NCBI GenBank assembly: GCA_027704905.1
Contig: CM051005.1
Span: 32,342,358-32,406,357 of the forward strand
DNA from: Muraenolepis orangiensis
Lineage: Eukaryota; Chordata; Actinopteri; Gadiformes; Muraenolepididae
Direction of reading: 5' to 3'
Length of the DNA stretch: 64,000 nt
In this document: one piece after another, positions 9,708 through 21,349 of the stretch
How the letters are laid out: every line of letters starts with the position of its first letter
Numbering within the stretch: the stretch's first letter is position 1
Translations under genes and position numbers: made by a program
The notes under the pieces: model-generated
The model's input: the letters and a program-made list of their open reading frames with translations, nothing else
Told to the model about the DNA's origin: nothing
Databases searched by the model: none

Positions 9708-11807
9708 TGCGGGTGAACTGGGAACGTCTGGTGGATGCCCCTATCCGGGAGACCTTCAACTCCCACCTCCGGCAGAATTTTCGGGCATCTCTGTGGAGGC
9801 TGGGGGCATTGAGCCAGAGTGGTCATTGTTCAAAGCTTCTATTGCCGAAGCTGCGGTTGAGAGCTGTGGCCTCAAGGTCATTGGTGCCTCAAGGGGCGGC
9901 AACCCTCGGACATTGTGGTGGAAACAGGTGGTCAGGGAAGCCGTCCAGCTGAAGAAGGAGGCCTTCCGGGCTATGTTAGCCTGTGAGACTCCGGACTCAG
10001 TTGCGAGGTATCGACAGGCCAAGAGGACGGCAGCCTCGGCTGTAGCGGAGGCAAAGCAGCGGGTGAGGGAGGAATTCGGAGAAGCCATGGAGAAGGACTT
10101 TCAGTCGGCACCAAAACGTTTCTGGCAAACAATCCGGCGCCTCAGGAGGGGAAAGCGTGGATCCATCCAAGCTGTGTACAGTAAGGGTGGGACATTGCTG
10201 ACCTCAACTGAGGAGGTGATCGGGCGGTGGAAAGAACACTTTGAGGAACTTCTTAACCCAACTACACCTTCAACGGTAGAGACAGAGCTGAAGGATGAAG
10301 GACGGCAAACATCAATCTCCCTGGAGGAAGTCACTGCGGAAGTCAAACATCTCCGCAGTGGCAAAGCCCCAGGGGTTGATGAGATCCGTCCAGAAATGCT
10401 AAAGGCTCTGGGTGTTGAGGGGCTGTCATGGATGACACGTCTTTTCAACATTGCGTGGAAGTCTGGGACAGTGCCTGAGGAGTGGCAAACGGGGGTGGTG
10501 GTACCCCTGTTCAAAAAGGGTGACCAGAGGGTGTGTGCCAATTACAGGGGTATCACATTACTCAGCCTCCCTGGGAAAGTCTACTCCAAGGTGCTGGAAA
10601 GGAGGGTTCGGCCGATAGTCGAACCTCAGATTGAAGAGGAACAATGTTGATTCCGCCCTGGTCGTGGAACAACGGACCAGCTTTTCACTCTTGCAAGGAT
10701 CCTGGAGGGGGCTTGGGAGTATGCCCATCCGGACTACATGTGTTTTGTGGATTTGGAGAAGGCATATGATCGGGTCCCTCGGGAAATACTGTGGGGGGTG
10801 CTGCGGGAGTATGGGGTTGCGTGGGTCACTGTTGAGGGCCATCCAATCTCTGTACTCCCAAAGCAAGAGCTGTGTCCGGATTCTCGGTCGTAAGTCAGGC
10901 CTGTTCTCAGTGGGTGTTGGCCTCCGCCAGGGCTGCGCTTTGTCACCCATCCTGTTTGTGATTTTCATGGACAGGATTTCAAGGCGTAGTCATGGAGGGG
11001 AGGGGTTTCAGTATGGTGGGCTCAGGATTGAATCTCTGCTGTTTGCAGATGATGTGGTCCTGTTTGCGTCATCAGTATGTGACCTTCAGCACTCACTGGA
11101 TTGGTTTGCAGCGGAATGTGAAGCGGCTGGGATGAGGATCAGCATCTCCAAATCTGAGGCCATGGTTCTTTGCAGGAAACCGGTGGATTGTCTACTCCAA
11201 GTAGGGAGGGAGTCCTTATCCCAAGTGAAGGAGTTCAAGTATCTTGGGGTGTTGTTCTCGAGTGAGGGGAGGATGGAGCGTGAGATTGACAGGAGAATAG
11301 GTGCACTTTGGCGCACCGTTGTAACCAAAAGAGCTGAGCCAGAAGGTAAAGCTCTCGATCTACCGATCAGTCTTCGTTCCTACCCTCACCTATGGCCATG
11401 AACAATGGGTAATGACCGAAAGGACGAGATCGCGAATACAAGCGGCCAAAATGAGTTTCCTCAGGAGGGTGGCTGGTATCTCCCTGAGGGATAGGGTGAG
11501 AAGCTCAGTCACTCGTGAGAGACTCGGAGTAGAGCCGCTGCCCTTTCACGTAGAAAGGAGCCAGTTGAGGTGGTTCGGGCATCTAGTAAGGATGCTTCCT
11601 GGTCACCTCCCGAGGGAGGTTTTCCAGGCACATCCAACTGGGAAGAGACCACGGGGCAGACCGAGGTACAGGTGGGGTGATTACATCTCCACACTGGCCT
11701 GGGAACGCCTCGGGATCCCCCAGTCAGAGCTAGTCGATGTTGCCAGGGAGAAGGAAGTTTGGAGTCCCCTGCTGGAGCTGCTACCTCCACGACCCAATTA
11801 CGGATAA
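9708..11807 (+). pseudogene. Rex3-like reverse transcriptase, multiply frameshifted
   Basis: The RT region is spread over three frames: 9793-10650, then about 10631-11401, then 11412-11807. Landmarks are NYRGITLLS (about 10540), FVDLEKAYDRVP (about 10744), GLRQGCALSPILF (about 10920) and LLFADDVVLF (about 11037), so the FADD catalytic box is intact. The C-terminal part has the basic segment typical of RTE elements (GKRPRGRPRYRW, about 11640) and stops at 11805-11807. At least two frameshifts and the upstream stop make it non-functional. Confidence 0.8.
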
Positions 11808-11834
11808 GCGGGAAAAGATGGATGGATGGATGGA

Positions 11835-12029
11835 CTTCCAAATTTTTTAATGGTTTTGTCCCCACAATTTAAATAATAATATTATTAATACTACAACAGG
11901 GCCTCCTACCGCAATTGAAAATTTCTGTACGGAGGATCGTCCTCCCCAAGCTCCTCATTGAAGTCCATTCTAAAACTCCTGGACCCGTACACATGAGTGT
12001 GTACGGCGCTAAGGGAGGACCATCCTTAA
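11835..12029. other. Short intergenic stretch
   Basis: AT-rich sequence between the LINE tail and a SINE-like fragment. Nothing is recognised. Confidence 0.4.
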
Positions 12030-12100
12030 ATGGACATTTATATAGCGCTTTTCTAACCAGTGGTTACTCAAAGCGCTTTACAAGTCATGCATCATATTCA
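12030..12100. mobile_element. SINE-tail fragment
   Basis: Contains ATTTATATAGCGCTTTTC and CAAAGCGCTTTACAAG. The same block forms the end of the tRNA-derived SINE at 57843-58125 and 62757-63000. The tRNA-related head is absent here. Confidence 0.6.
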
Positions 12101-12101
12101 T

Positions 12102-12151
12102 ATGTATATATATATATATACATATATATATATACATATATATACAACTGA
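12102..12151. repeat. (TA/CATA)n AT-rich simple repeat
   Basis: Alternating TATATA with CATA interruptions directly after the SINE-tail fragment. Confidence 0.85.
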
Positions 12152-12344
12152 TCTGTGTACCACAACAATACATATATCAGTTAATGTAGAGAAAAACAAA
12201 TTAACGGGTAAAATATTCACACAAAGTGAAGAGACGCTGGCAGATTGTGAGGTGCAGTCATATATATATTTATATATTTAATTATTATTTTAATGAATAT
12301 TTTAGCAACATTTGGTTCAAACTGTTGACAAATGTGTGACTTAC

Positions 12345-13824
12345 TGTTTTTCCTCTTGGAATACCGAACCAGGAAGACCAGTGAGACCAGTGAGACCAAC
12401 CCACAGAGGACAGGGATCATTACATGGTTCTTGTTGTTCTGCATTCCTGTCAACAAACAAAAAACAGGAACATAGAACTTTACTGTACACTCGGCATCCG
12501 TATGAGTCCATTTATATTTTAGGAAGATCCCGGCTTTTATGGCTTTTCTGACCAATCAGGATATCTCTTCTCTGATTGGTTCAGGGAATCTGTCTTTCCT
12601 GTTTATCACAGGTGAATGAAACACTTCTCAATGGTGGAGCCACGTAGGGAGGGAGGGAGCAGAGAGGGAGAGGACTAGTTAGTGTTTTCTGCTCTCTCTC
12701 TTTACTTCTCTCTCTCAACTCTCAAACCTACAGCAGCTTTAATACAAACAATGAAGTCACCTGTGTTTGAGAATCCTTAACATCTGTATTCATGATGTCC
12801 AGCGATGCACTGAACCTCATGTCAATCAGGTGTTGTTTGTATTTACTATTCTCATCATATTATCAATATGTTCTCTGATCTTACCAGCTGCTTCTGAACA
12901 CAAAGGTTTGATGTCCATCATCTCCTCAGACCAGCTGACTTCGTTGCTGTGGTTACAGATCACCATTGAACCATTGGACAGGTAGAGGTGGAGCGAGAGG
13001 TCGGTGACCTCCACCTCTGTTGGGTCTCCTCCATCCTCAGAGCAGGTTTGAGTGGTGCACGTGAAGGTGGAGTTCTTAGAGAAGGCCTGAGAGCTACAGA
13101 TCACACTCACATTACAGGATTCAGGGCTGAGAGACACAGACGCCTCCAGGACCACTGGTGATGCCTGTTCTGGAACAAGGACATTTTCATGTTCAAAACA
13201 CACAAACAAACCGCTTGTAGAAGTCAAATGTCTGTACTCTGTTTCAGTGAACATACCTCGTACTGTCACCTGGTATTCTGTGTGAATGTAGTCTTCATCA
13301 GAACTAACTACTGCTTGGTAACGTCCACTTTCATTCAATCCTACGTTTTTGAATCTTAAAGAATAATTTTCTGTCGAAAACTCTGCCCTTCCGTTAAAGA
13401 AAATTATTGTTTTATTCCATATAGGAAAATATCGAATGATAATGTACGTTTCTGTGTTTGTATTTAATTTCCACGTGAGCAGATGAGCATCTTTGAGTTT
13501 CGGATTTTTGATCTCCATAAATAAATCCTTTCCCTTCAGCAAAAACACGTTGTTATTTGTGGACCCTGAAACAAATAATGAACAAAGTAATTACACACAA
13601 AGTGTACGTTTGTATCTATGTATGCAGCTATCCAGACTGATACACAAACACAATAGGAGACCGAAAAACATCGAAGACAGAAGTTGTTCACGTAAGGACA
13701 GTTCACTTCTAATAACGGAATCAACACATAAAGGACTATCGGAGATGGTGAAAAGCAGTTTGTTTTTACCTTGCAGGCCTACGAACCAATAAATGAGTAG
13801 ACCGAGAGAACCAGAGAACATCAT
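12345..13824 (-). CDS. SLAM/CD2-like Ig receptor, tandem duplicate (copy B), no tail exons seen
   Basis: Minus-strand exons: 13824-13770 (signal), 13565-13257 (V), 13169-12885 (C2) and 12446-12345 (TM). They match copy A at a constant offset of 6543 through V and C2, with identical phases and GT-AG junctions. The C2 domain differs from A by one noticed residue (His to Tyr), while the N-terminal half of the V domain differs strongly. The TM exon is six bases shorter than in A and reads CGLVSLVSLVFLV, without the TM Arg of copy A. No match to the 38-nt linker exon or the ITIM exon is present between here and the gap at 9143. Homology to A ends near 12290. If the TM donor is not used, reading continues to a TGA near 12217 and gives a short tail without tyrosine motifs. 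It could therefore be a decoy or a damaged gene, or its tail exons may lie in the gap. Confidence 0.75.
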
Positions 13825-13855
13825 GTTCTGTAACGCGTTCTGGTCTGACTGAAGA

Positions 13856-13866
13856 GGAAGTTAAAC
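13856..13866 (+). promoter_or_regulatory. Degenerate ETS/IRF composite site upstream of copy B
   Basis: The position equivalent to the GGAAGTGAAACT site of copy A reads GGAAGTTAAAC. The ETS half (GGAA) is kept and the IRF half (GAAA) is mutated to TAAA, which suggests altered control of copy B. This is an inference from sequence only. Confidence 0.4.
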
Positions 13867-14092
13867 AGCCGTTAGTGAGCTGGACAGCGGTTCTTGCGGG
13901 ACATCACCTCACAAGGGTCGCCAAATGGGTCTGGGAAATGTTTAATGTTCAACAAAATCATCATATTAATAATAATCATAATATTAACAGATAGTTTAAG
14001 AATATTTACCTTCCCGTGTGTCTTCGTGTGAAATATGTGATGTCTGCATATATCAGCAGGCACGTAGTCAGGTTCTGAACCCCGCCCCCCCC
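13867..14092. other. 5' flank of copy B, no gene seen
   Basis: Homology to the copy A upstream flank fades soon after the degenerate composite site. No feature is seen. Confidence 0.4.
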
Positions 14093-14276
<184 letters not shown>

Positions 14277-14282
14277 CTCCAT

Positions 14283-15255
14283 GTTGGTTCTTCAGTTCAA
14301 ACCAGTACGTCTCATCTGTTCCGTGGTGATTATTAAAGCGTTAATGTGAAGCAGCACTACGACATAAAACACATCGTTTGAGCAATCATACGCCCCCAAA
14401 ATAACATAAACGATCTAGGAGCCAAATATGATCCATCCACCAGAATCCTAACTCATTCATTTACTGCCCACAAACGTGATAATGAAGTTAACAAAAATTA
14501 AAAAGTTGAAAGTTTTTGCACGAATCAGATGAAATTATATGAACACTGTATAAATCTTAATTTAGCTAACCTATTGATCTGGATAACTTGTCATTGGCAG
14601 GTAAAAGAGTTCAAATGGAATGGGGATATTAGATGGAAAAAGGAAAGCTAATGTTTAAACAAGCGAATCATCAAATCCAGAACCAGTGAAAAGAAGGACC
14701 GTAGAAAGTAGTCAAATGAGTACCTGTCTCTGGAATGTTCCATCCCCTGCCTGTCTGAGTGATCAACTCTGAGGTGCTATCAAACCAGGCTCTGAAACCA
14801 TGCCAGCTGCGCCGCCATCTACTAACTAAACAACAATATTGGACGATCTTCATCCAAGCCTGGAGAATTTCTTGAAGACAAGCTGAGAGTAGTGGCAGTG
14901 GATGTAGCACAGCTTATCGCTAATAGCTAATCATAAATCGCTAAAGCAAAAATGCTGGGTGGGTGGGAGAAGGGACTAGAGACAAGTGGTCATGAACTCT
15001 CCATGAACCCTCCTTCTCCTTTGTGAACCCCTAACTTGCTTAAGTCCTGACATTAATAGCTCTTAGCATGTTGTATATGTTAGCAAGTGTATATCCTTAA
15101 TGTTGATAACACGCTCTTATCACAGCTACTTAAGCAGGTGACCTGGCAGTACCAAATTGTGTTATTCATCTTGTTAATATGAATGCTTGTGAACTGCTCT
15201 ATTGTTATGTTTGCGTACCTCAGTGTTATGCTATTGTCTGCTTCAACAAATGTAC
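14283..15255. other. Intergenic, no gene recognised
   Basis: About 1 kb without recognisable exons. The last 250 bases may belong to the SINE or LINE whose tail follows at 15256. Confidence 0.4.
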
Positions 15256-15322
15256 ACCTTGTAAGTCGCTTTGGATAAAAGCGTCTGCCAAATGCCCTAA
15301 ATGTAAATGTAAATGTAAATGT
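15256..15322 (+). mobile_element. Teleost SINE 3' tail (V-SINE-like)
   Basis: Contains GTCGCTTTGGATAAAAGCGT followed by a TGTAAA-type hexamer tail, a very common fish SINE end. A variant occurs at 39441-39490 and 47362-47411. Confidence 0.7.
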
Positions 15323-15329
15323 CGTACTT

Positions 15330-15880
15330 GGTAGGGCTGCTTCCAATCCCTGGTTGGCTCTCTGCCCGTTGGTCTGGGGATGGAAACCTGAGGATTACCT
15401 GGGAGAGGCCCCAATACGTTTGCAAAACGCTTTCCAGAAGCTAGCAGATAACTGTGGTTCACGGTCTGAAACAATGTGTACCGGAGACCATGTAGCCTGA
15501 ATTCATGAACAATTAACATATTAGCTTTCTCCTTAGCTGAAGGTAGTTTGGGGAGCGCTACAAAATAAGCTAAAGATAATCTGTCCACAATGATCAGAAT
15601 GTGGGAATTTCCTTCTGAGAAACAAACGGGAAAACCTGCGACAAAGTCCATGACATAGTGTGACCATGGCCTGTGAGAACAGGAAGAGGTCTTTGCAGAC
15701 CTTCTGGGGTCTATTGCTCACCTTGTTGTGGGAATAAACATACCAAGCCGCTACAAAAATGCGCACATCTTCCTTCATAGACGGCCACCAAAAGCGTCGC
15801 CGGATCAGAGCCAAGGTCCAGGTCACACCAGGGTAACAGACCATCTTGGAACAGGGGCCCTACTCTAGTACCTGAGCCTG
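15330..15880 (-). pseudogene. Ty3/gypsy integrase fragment
   Basis: The minus strand encodes the gypsy integrase zinc-binding region with RRRFWWPSMKEDVR (about 15770-15810) and, in another frame, the start of the catalytic core (MDFVAGFPV, about 15625-15651; FVALPKLPSAKE, about 15530-15565). Frameshifts and missing catalytic residues show it is a dead fragment. It is of the same general type as the gypsy at 36013-38643, which lacks its integrase. Confidence 0.7.
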
Positions 15881-15954
15881 GGCAGAAGGAGGGACAAACA
15901 GGCGGTTAATGGGGCTGTTTCCTGGAGCTGGATCCCAACTCTTTACATGAGCCT

Positions 15955-16655
15955 ATACATCCAGCAACGCAGCACCCAGCAGGCATCTTGTGGGGAGAGA
16001 TTCTCAGGTGATCGCATACAGACCCAACAGGTGTGTAGACGACGCCATCTCTCTGGCACTTCACACGGCCCTGGAGCACCTAGACAGGAGGGACGCCTAC
16101 GTCAGACTGCTGTTCATTCAGTTCAGCTCGGCTTTCAACACCATCGACTTCAGGAGCCGCCGGGGCCCCCACTTCACCATCAGACCATGCTTCCGTTTCC
16201 TTGGGCTACAGATTTCCCATGACCTGGCGTGGACCCACAACACGGAGGTCTGCTGAAGAAGGCTCACCAGCGCCTCTATGCTCTGAGGTGCCTCAGGAGA
16301 AGCAGAATAGGCCAACGGTGGCTCGTGAACTTCTCCCGTGGCCCCGTAGAGAGCGTCCTGACGGGTGGCGTCACTGTGTGGTACGGAGACACCACTGAAC
16401 AGGACAAGAAAGACATCCAGAGGGTCGTGAGGACGGCAGAGAAGATCATCGGGTGTGCACTTCCATGCATTGAGGAGATCTTTAGGACCAGATGTCTGAA
16501 GAAGGCCATGTCCATCACTAAGGACCACAACCACCCTGAGCTCCATCTCTTCTCCCCCCTACCCTCTGGTCGCTGGTTACTCAGCATCCGTCCATAACTA
16601 CCAGGTTTAAGGATAGTTTTTATCCCCAGGCAGTGACCTACTGAATGCTAGGAGT
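15955..16655 (+). mobile_element. LINE fragment with RT core deleted (L2/CR1/Rex1 supergroup)
   Basis: Encodes the RT piece AYRPNRCVDDAIS (about 16015) and FSSAFNTID (about 16120). It then jumps directly to the C-terminal part (RRSRIGQRW, TVWYGD, HNHPELH; about 16290-16540) in two frames. The segment with the F/YADD catalytic box is absent, so there is an internal deletion near 16150-16190. The 3' UTR leads into the 27-bp minisatellite. Confidence 0.75.
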
Positions 16656-17262
16656 GCTGCCACTATCATAACATGTCATTAACATTACGCTATCATAACA
16701 TGTCATTAACATTACACTATCATAACATGTCATTAACATTACACTATCATAACATGTCATTAACATTACACTATCATAACATGTCATAAACATTACACTA
16801 TCATAACATGTCATTAACATAACACTATCATAACATGTCATTAACATTACACTATCATAACATGTCATTAACATTACTCTATCATAACATGTCATTAACA
16901 TTACACTATCATAAAATGTCATTAACATGACACTATCATAACATGTCATTAACATGACACTATCATAACATGTCATTAACAATACACTATCATAACATGT
17001 CATTAACATTACACTATCATAACATGTCATTAACATTACACTAACATAGCATGTCATTAACATTACACTAACATAACATGTCATTAACATTACACTATCA
17101 TAACATGTCATTAACATTACACTATCATAACATGTCATTAACATTACACTATCATAACATGTCAATAACATTACACTGTCATAACAAGTCATTAACATTA
17201 CACTAACATAACATGTCATTAACATTACACTATCATAACATGTCATTAACATTACACTAACA
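16656..17262. repeat. 27-bp minisatellite
   Basis: About 22 copies of a 27-bp unit containing ATCATAACATGTCATTAACA, with point variants. The unit is a multiple of three, so the minus strand shows a long spurious frame of repeated MLMTCYDSV. It lies inside what appears to be the 3' UTR of the LINE fragment. Confidence 0.95.
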
Positions 17263-18123
17263 ACAGCCTCGCCCTCAACGTCAAGAAGACCAAGGAGCTG
17301 ATCGTGGACTTCAGGAGGCAGAGGGGAGAGCACAGCCCTATCTCCATCGACGGCGTTGCAGTAGAGAGGGTCATCAGCTTCAAGTTCCTCGGCGTGCACA
17401 TCTCCGAGGACCTCACATGGTCCACGCACACCACACACGTGGTGAAAAGGGCCCAACAACGCCTGTATTTTCTCAGGCGTCTGAAGAAATTCAGCATGGG
17501 CCCCCGCATCCTGAGAACATTCTACAACGGCACCATCGAGAGTGTTCTGACAGGGTGTATCACCGCCTGGTACGGGAACTGCACGGCACTCGAGCGCAGA
17601 GCGCTTCAAAGGGTGGTGCGGACGGCCCAGTATATCGTTGGAGGTGAGCTCCCCTCCCTCCTGGACATTTACAACCAGCGGTGCGTGGCCAAGGCCAAAA
17701 TAATTATAAAAGACATTGCCCACCCCAGCCACGAACTTTACTCACTATTACCGTCAGGCAGGCGATACCGCAGTATCAAGTGTCGTACAAATAGGCTTAG
17801 AGATAGCTTCCACAGTCAGGCCATCAGGCTGCTGAACAAGGGCGTATAACATATAACAATGTATATTTTATTACATTGATTTATATATATATATTGCTCT
17901 TTTCTGTGCTGATTTTTGCATTTTATAAATTGCATTTTTTATTTTTATTTTATATTCTTTATTCTATTTTTTATTCTATTTTTTATCTATTTTTATTTTA
18001 TCTTATTTTATAACTGCTGTCTGTCGTCGGGTATTGCACACAAGAATTTCACATCACTGCTTTATACTAAACTGTAAACTGTGAAGTGACAATAAACTTG
18101 ACTTGACTTGACTTGACTTGACT
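17263..18123 (+). mobile_element. 5'-truncated L2-type LINE with CTTGA tail (copy 1)
   Basis: Begins sharply at NSLALNVKKTKEL-type RT C-terminal sequence and stays open to a TAA at about 17849 (SGRRYRSIK near the end). An AT-rich 3' UTR ends AATAAACTTGACTTGACTTG, a pentamer tail. The family is shared with 20540-23365 and 32084-34900. It is inserted directly after the 27-bp array. Confidence 0.85.
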
Positions 18124-18360
18124 CTGTACTGTATTCATGATGCTGCTGCACTACTGGCACTTTAATATAACACATGCACAATGCACAATATAACACATAA
18201 CACATGTACATATAGTCCATCGATCACTTTATTGTTATTTGTATTGTTTTTAATTGTATTGTGTATAGTATTGTTATAGTATTGTTCTAGTAGTCAATAC
18301 TGCAGAGGGAATGGGGAGTGAGCATTCCATTGTACTTGAGTCTTGAATCTTGAGTGTGTT
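18124..18360 (+). mobile_element. Probable 3' UTR end of the interrupted LINE
   Basis: The sequence ending CTTGAGTCTTGAATCTTGAG resembles a LINE tail and may continue the 3' UTR broken by the 27-bp array and the L2 insertion. This is tentative. Confidence 0.4.
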
Positions 18361-18840
18361 GATCAGAGTTGAGGAAAAGGTTTAGGTGCACCAAAAGATA
18401 TTCAGATGTCAACTTGGGCCTCAGCATTCTTCAGGTTGGAAACCCTGCCTTGGGTTTGGGGTTTGGGGGCGTGGCCTGTGAAGCCCTCTCTAACGCTAAC
18501 AGTGATTGACTACGGAAACGTTAGCTACCCATCTTTTTTTATTGTTTTAAACAATGAATGCATTCATATTAAATGTGTTTAAAACTGTTAAATCATGACC
18601 ATCATTTTACAGTTCATATGCATCTTGCATAATAAGTAATGTTAAAATAGTATATTAACTTTCTATGACTAAATACATCACATGTGCATGTAGTTAAAGT
18701 GCTACCCCCCCCCCTTCTGAATTATACCGTCAAATGAAATAGAGTCACTAATGTTCAAGATGCACCTCTTCTAGACTCCATGTTCAACATTGGTGTCATT
18801 TCTCTAAAGTGCTGTAGCTATGATCTTACATCGGCCTATA

Positions 18841-18841
<1 letters not shown>
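18361..18841. other. Intergenic, no gene seen
   Basis: Unique-looking AT-rich sequence with a short C run near 18707. No feature is recognised. Confidence 0.4.
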
Positions 18842-18879
<38 letters not shown>

Positions 18880-18892
18880 TGTGTCTGTGTCT

Positions 18893-18928
<36 letters not shown>
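18842..18928. repeat. (TG)n/(TGTGTC)n microsatellite
   Basis: A TG run interrupted by four TGTGTC-type units. Confidence 0.95.
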
Positions 18929-18930
<2 letters not shown>

Positions 18931-19132
18931 ACTGCCTTCCTGTAATGCTGTTGTGTTGTGTGTAATGTGTTATGATTTTATCTGCATTAGTTATTGATCA
19001 GACATCCTCTCCAATGGGTTTGACACATTCCTAAAGTTCATCAGTTATTGATTTGGATCAACATAAATAATCTCCTTTCAAAATCCATCCACACAATTGC
19101 ATGTGCAAAATGTCTTGTTTGTGATTTTACAT

Positions 19133-19164
19133 AGTGTGTGTGTGTGTGTTATTCTTTGCGTGTG

Positions 19165-19204
<40 letters not shown>
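19133..19204. repeat. (TG)n microsatellite, interrupted
   Basis: Two TG runs separated by a short non-repeat stretch, just downstream of the KCNJ10-like fragment. Confidence 0.9.
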
Positions 19205-19243
19205 GAGTGTAAGGTGTGGAGGTATGTGGAGACCCCCCCCCTG

Positions 19244-19583
19244 TCAGACATTACTGATGCTACGCTGAGCGGTCTGCTGTCTCTGAGCCGGGTCCTGAGC
19301 CCCCTCCCTGTAGCTCTGCTCCAGGCGGATCTTCTCCGGGTCGGTCCCCTCCGGGGATTTGAATAGGGGCGTGATCTTGGTCTTGGCCTCCTTGTCGAAG
19401 AAGGCAAAGTCGGCCACGTACTTTCCCGACGGGGAGAGGGAGACGACGGGCGGGAACTCGACAGGATCTCGTCAGGCAGGTAGGAGGTGCGCACCTGGCA
19501 GGTGGCGGAGGTGGGCTCCACCGTGGCGCTCAGGATCACCAGCAGCTCAAAGTCGGCCAGCTCAGGGTCGGCCCATCCGCCGT
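19244..19583 (-). pseudogene. kcnj10: Inward-rectifier K+ channel C-terminus, Kir4.1-like (frameshifted)
   Basis: The minus strand encodes the cytoplasmic C-terminal domain of a Kir channel: DFELLVILSATVE, then SATCQVRTSYLPDEIL, then SPSGKYVADFAFFDK. It ends GTDPEKIRLEQ...SISNV before TGA (19246-19244). The DPEK..LE stretch and the terminal SNV PDZ ligand are features of Kir4.1. A deletion of about 7 bases at about 19468 removes the near-invariant Trp-Gly-Tyr after DEIL and shifts the frame. An AG acceptor-like site precedes 19583 and would join in phase with the donor at 23923/23922. Mammalian KCNJ10 coding sequence is a single exon, so this split may be breakage rather than splicing. The pore half is absent. 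Confidence 0.7.
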
Positions 19584-20539
19584 CTGAGGGGGGGGGGGGG
19601 AGAGGAGAGAGGAGAGAGGAGAGAGGAGAGAGGAGAGAGAGGACCCCGTCACTGAGGATAGGCCGGTCCACCAGGGGGCGGGGCTACAAAGATACATCAG
19701 TCAGGAGGAGCAGAGGGAAAGACATGGCACACGTTGGAAGATCATTTACTTACTGCAAATGAGATGATCAATAGTCGGGTTCCATCACCATATCTCCATT
19801 CTCATTCTGAAGTATCGCATTAGAACTTGTTGAAGGAAACGACCAAATTCAAATCAACTTCCTCTGATTCCATCAAAGTTTATACGCTGGCTTGAGGTGT
19901 TTTTGACTGATTCCAATCAAGTTAATTCGCAAAAGTAGAGATGGAAACAACTTTGACGATTACATTTTGACGTAGTGAACTTTGAACTCACGTGACTTAC
20001 GCTGTGGGCTTCTTCTCAAGCGTTCCTATGACCCAAAACATGGCTGACATTAGAATGAGTGCATTTCTTTCCCTTCGTCTATGGACAGATTTAAACATGG
20101 CCAATGCCAGCTGATAAGTAAGGATGACTAGAAGTTGTCCGATTGACATTAACTCCTGCAGATGACCTCGTGTCACTGATCTTATTAACAGTCTATGTCA
20201 CCGCCCGATATCCGTCATCGCTGACGTAGTTTGTTTTCGCTTCAACTAGTTGATGGAAACAAAACTAACTTGCATTTCCTTTTGTTTTGTGCAAACATTT
20301 AACTGTTTAATTAAAATATACTTCGACTGTTAGATGAAAACCCAGTTAGTGAGACAGAGTTGTTATCTCCATGGTTACGGCCAACTGTAAGGTTCCCCCA
20401 CAACCTCCTCCATCTAACACCATACACACTGAGGTTGACTTTGAAGTGACTCACATCATGAAAAGGACAGAACCTGAGTATCCTTATAGTTTTATTTTAA
20501 TAACAGTGACACAATAGCATACTGTGTTTTAGATCCTAT
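19584..20539. other. Intergenic with poly-G and GAGAG-rich tract
   Basis: A G run and AGGAGAG repeats at 19588-19640 abut the KCNJ10-like piece. The rest has no recognised feature. Confidence 0.5.
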
Positions 20540-20559
20540 CAGACATACTAACAGACAGA

Positions 20560-21303
20560 TCGGAGTTGTATCATCTGCCTTACGGAGACATGGATGTCGG
20601 AGGGGGTTACCGACGCAGCTATCGAGCCGACGGGATTTTCCGTCCACCGGGCGGACAGAACAAAGGCTCTCTTCGGTAAAGATCGCGGAGGGGGGTATGT
20701 CTCATGATAAATAGATCTTGGTGCAACCAAAGTCATGTACATCCCCTCAAGTCTTTCTGTTCTACGGACCTGGAGTACCTGATGCTTATGTGCCGTCCAT
20801 ACTGGCTACCTCGGGAGTTTACAGCGGTAACCGTGACCGCTGTTTACATTCCCCCACAAGCCAACACGGACACAGCGCTGAAGGAACTGTACGGGACTAT
20901 CAGCGAACAGGAGTCGGCACACCCCGAGGCTGCTCTCATCGTGGCGGGGGACTTCAACAAGGCAAACCTGAAGAAGGTTCTCCAGAAGTTCTACCAACAC
21001 ATAATGAGCAACACACGGGGCGAGCGGATCCTCGACCACTGCTACACTCCCTTCCGTGATGGCTACAAGGCCCTCCTCCGCCCACCGTTCGGCAAATCAG
21101 ACCACCACTCTATCCAGCTACTCCCCGCCTATAGGCATAGACTGAAGCAGCAACCGATCGCTGTGAGGGAGGTCCAATGCTGGTCGGACCAATCAGACTC
21201 TATGCTGCAGGATTGTTTTGATCGCGCTGACTGGCACATGTTCCACGTTGCCTCGGACAATAACATCAACGAGTACGCGTCGGGTTCATCAAGAAGTGCA
21301 TAG
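20560..21303 (+). pseudogene. L2 LINE endonuclease domain remnant
   Basis: Motifs in order: LTETW (about 20578), VAGDFNKANL (about 20941) and FGKSDHHSI (about 21090). These are the expected landmarks of an APE-type endonuclease. The frame shifts near 20700 and stops at 21301-21303 (TAG), so it is not a continuous protein. Confidence 0.75.
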
Positions 21304-21349
21304 ATGACGTCCGATTAAGTCGGTTCGGATATATCCCAACCAGAAACCG

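Larger units (their letters stand above)
9144..11834 (+). mobile_element. Rex3-like (RTE clade) LINE, 5' end in gap
   Basis: Endonuclease and reverse transcriptase coding sequence ends, after a very short 3' UTR, in tandem GATG repeats (about 11817-11834), the tail known for fish Rex3/RTE elements. The RT block contains TGGCAAACGGGGGTGGTGG (about 10483) and CAGGGCTGCGCTTTGTCACC (about 10928), which resemble the conserved sites used to amplify Rex3 as I remember them. The 5' part is lost in the gap. Confidence 0.8.

Noticed and set aside
9515..9952. 145-codon frame overlapping the Rex3-like endonuclease
   Set aside because: It is an alternative frame of the same element, and its residues do not match RTE proteins except where the true frame shifts.
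16638..17732. 364-codon minus-strand frame with repeated MLMTCYDSV
   Set aside because: The repeats are the 27-bp minisatellite and the rest is antisense to LINE RT sequence.
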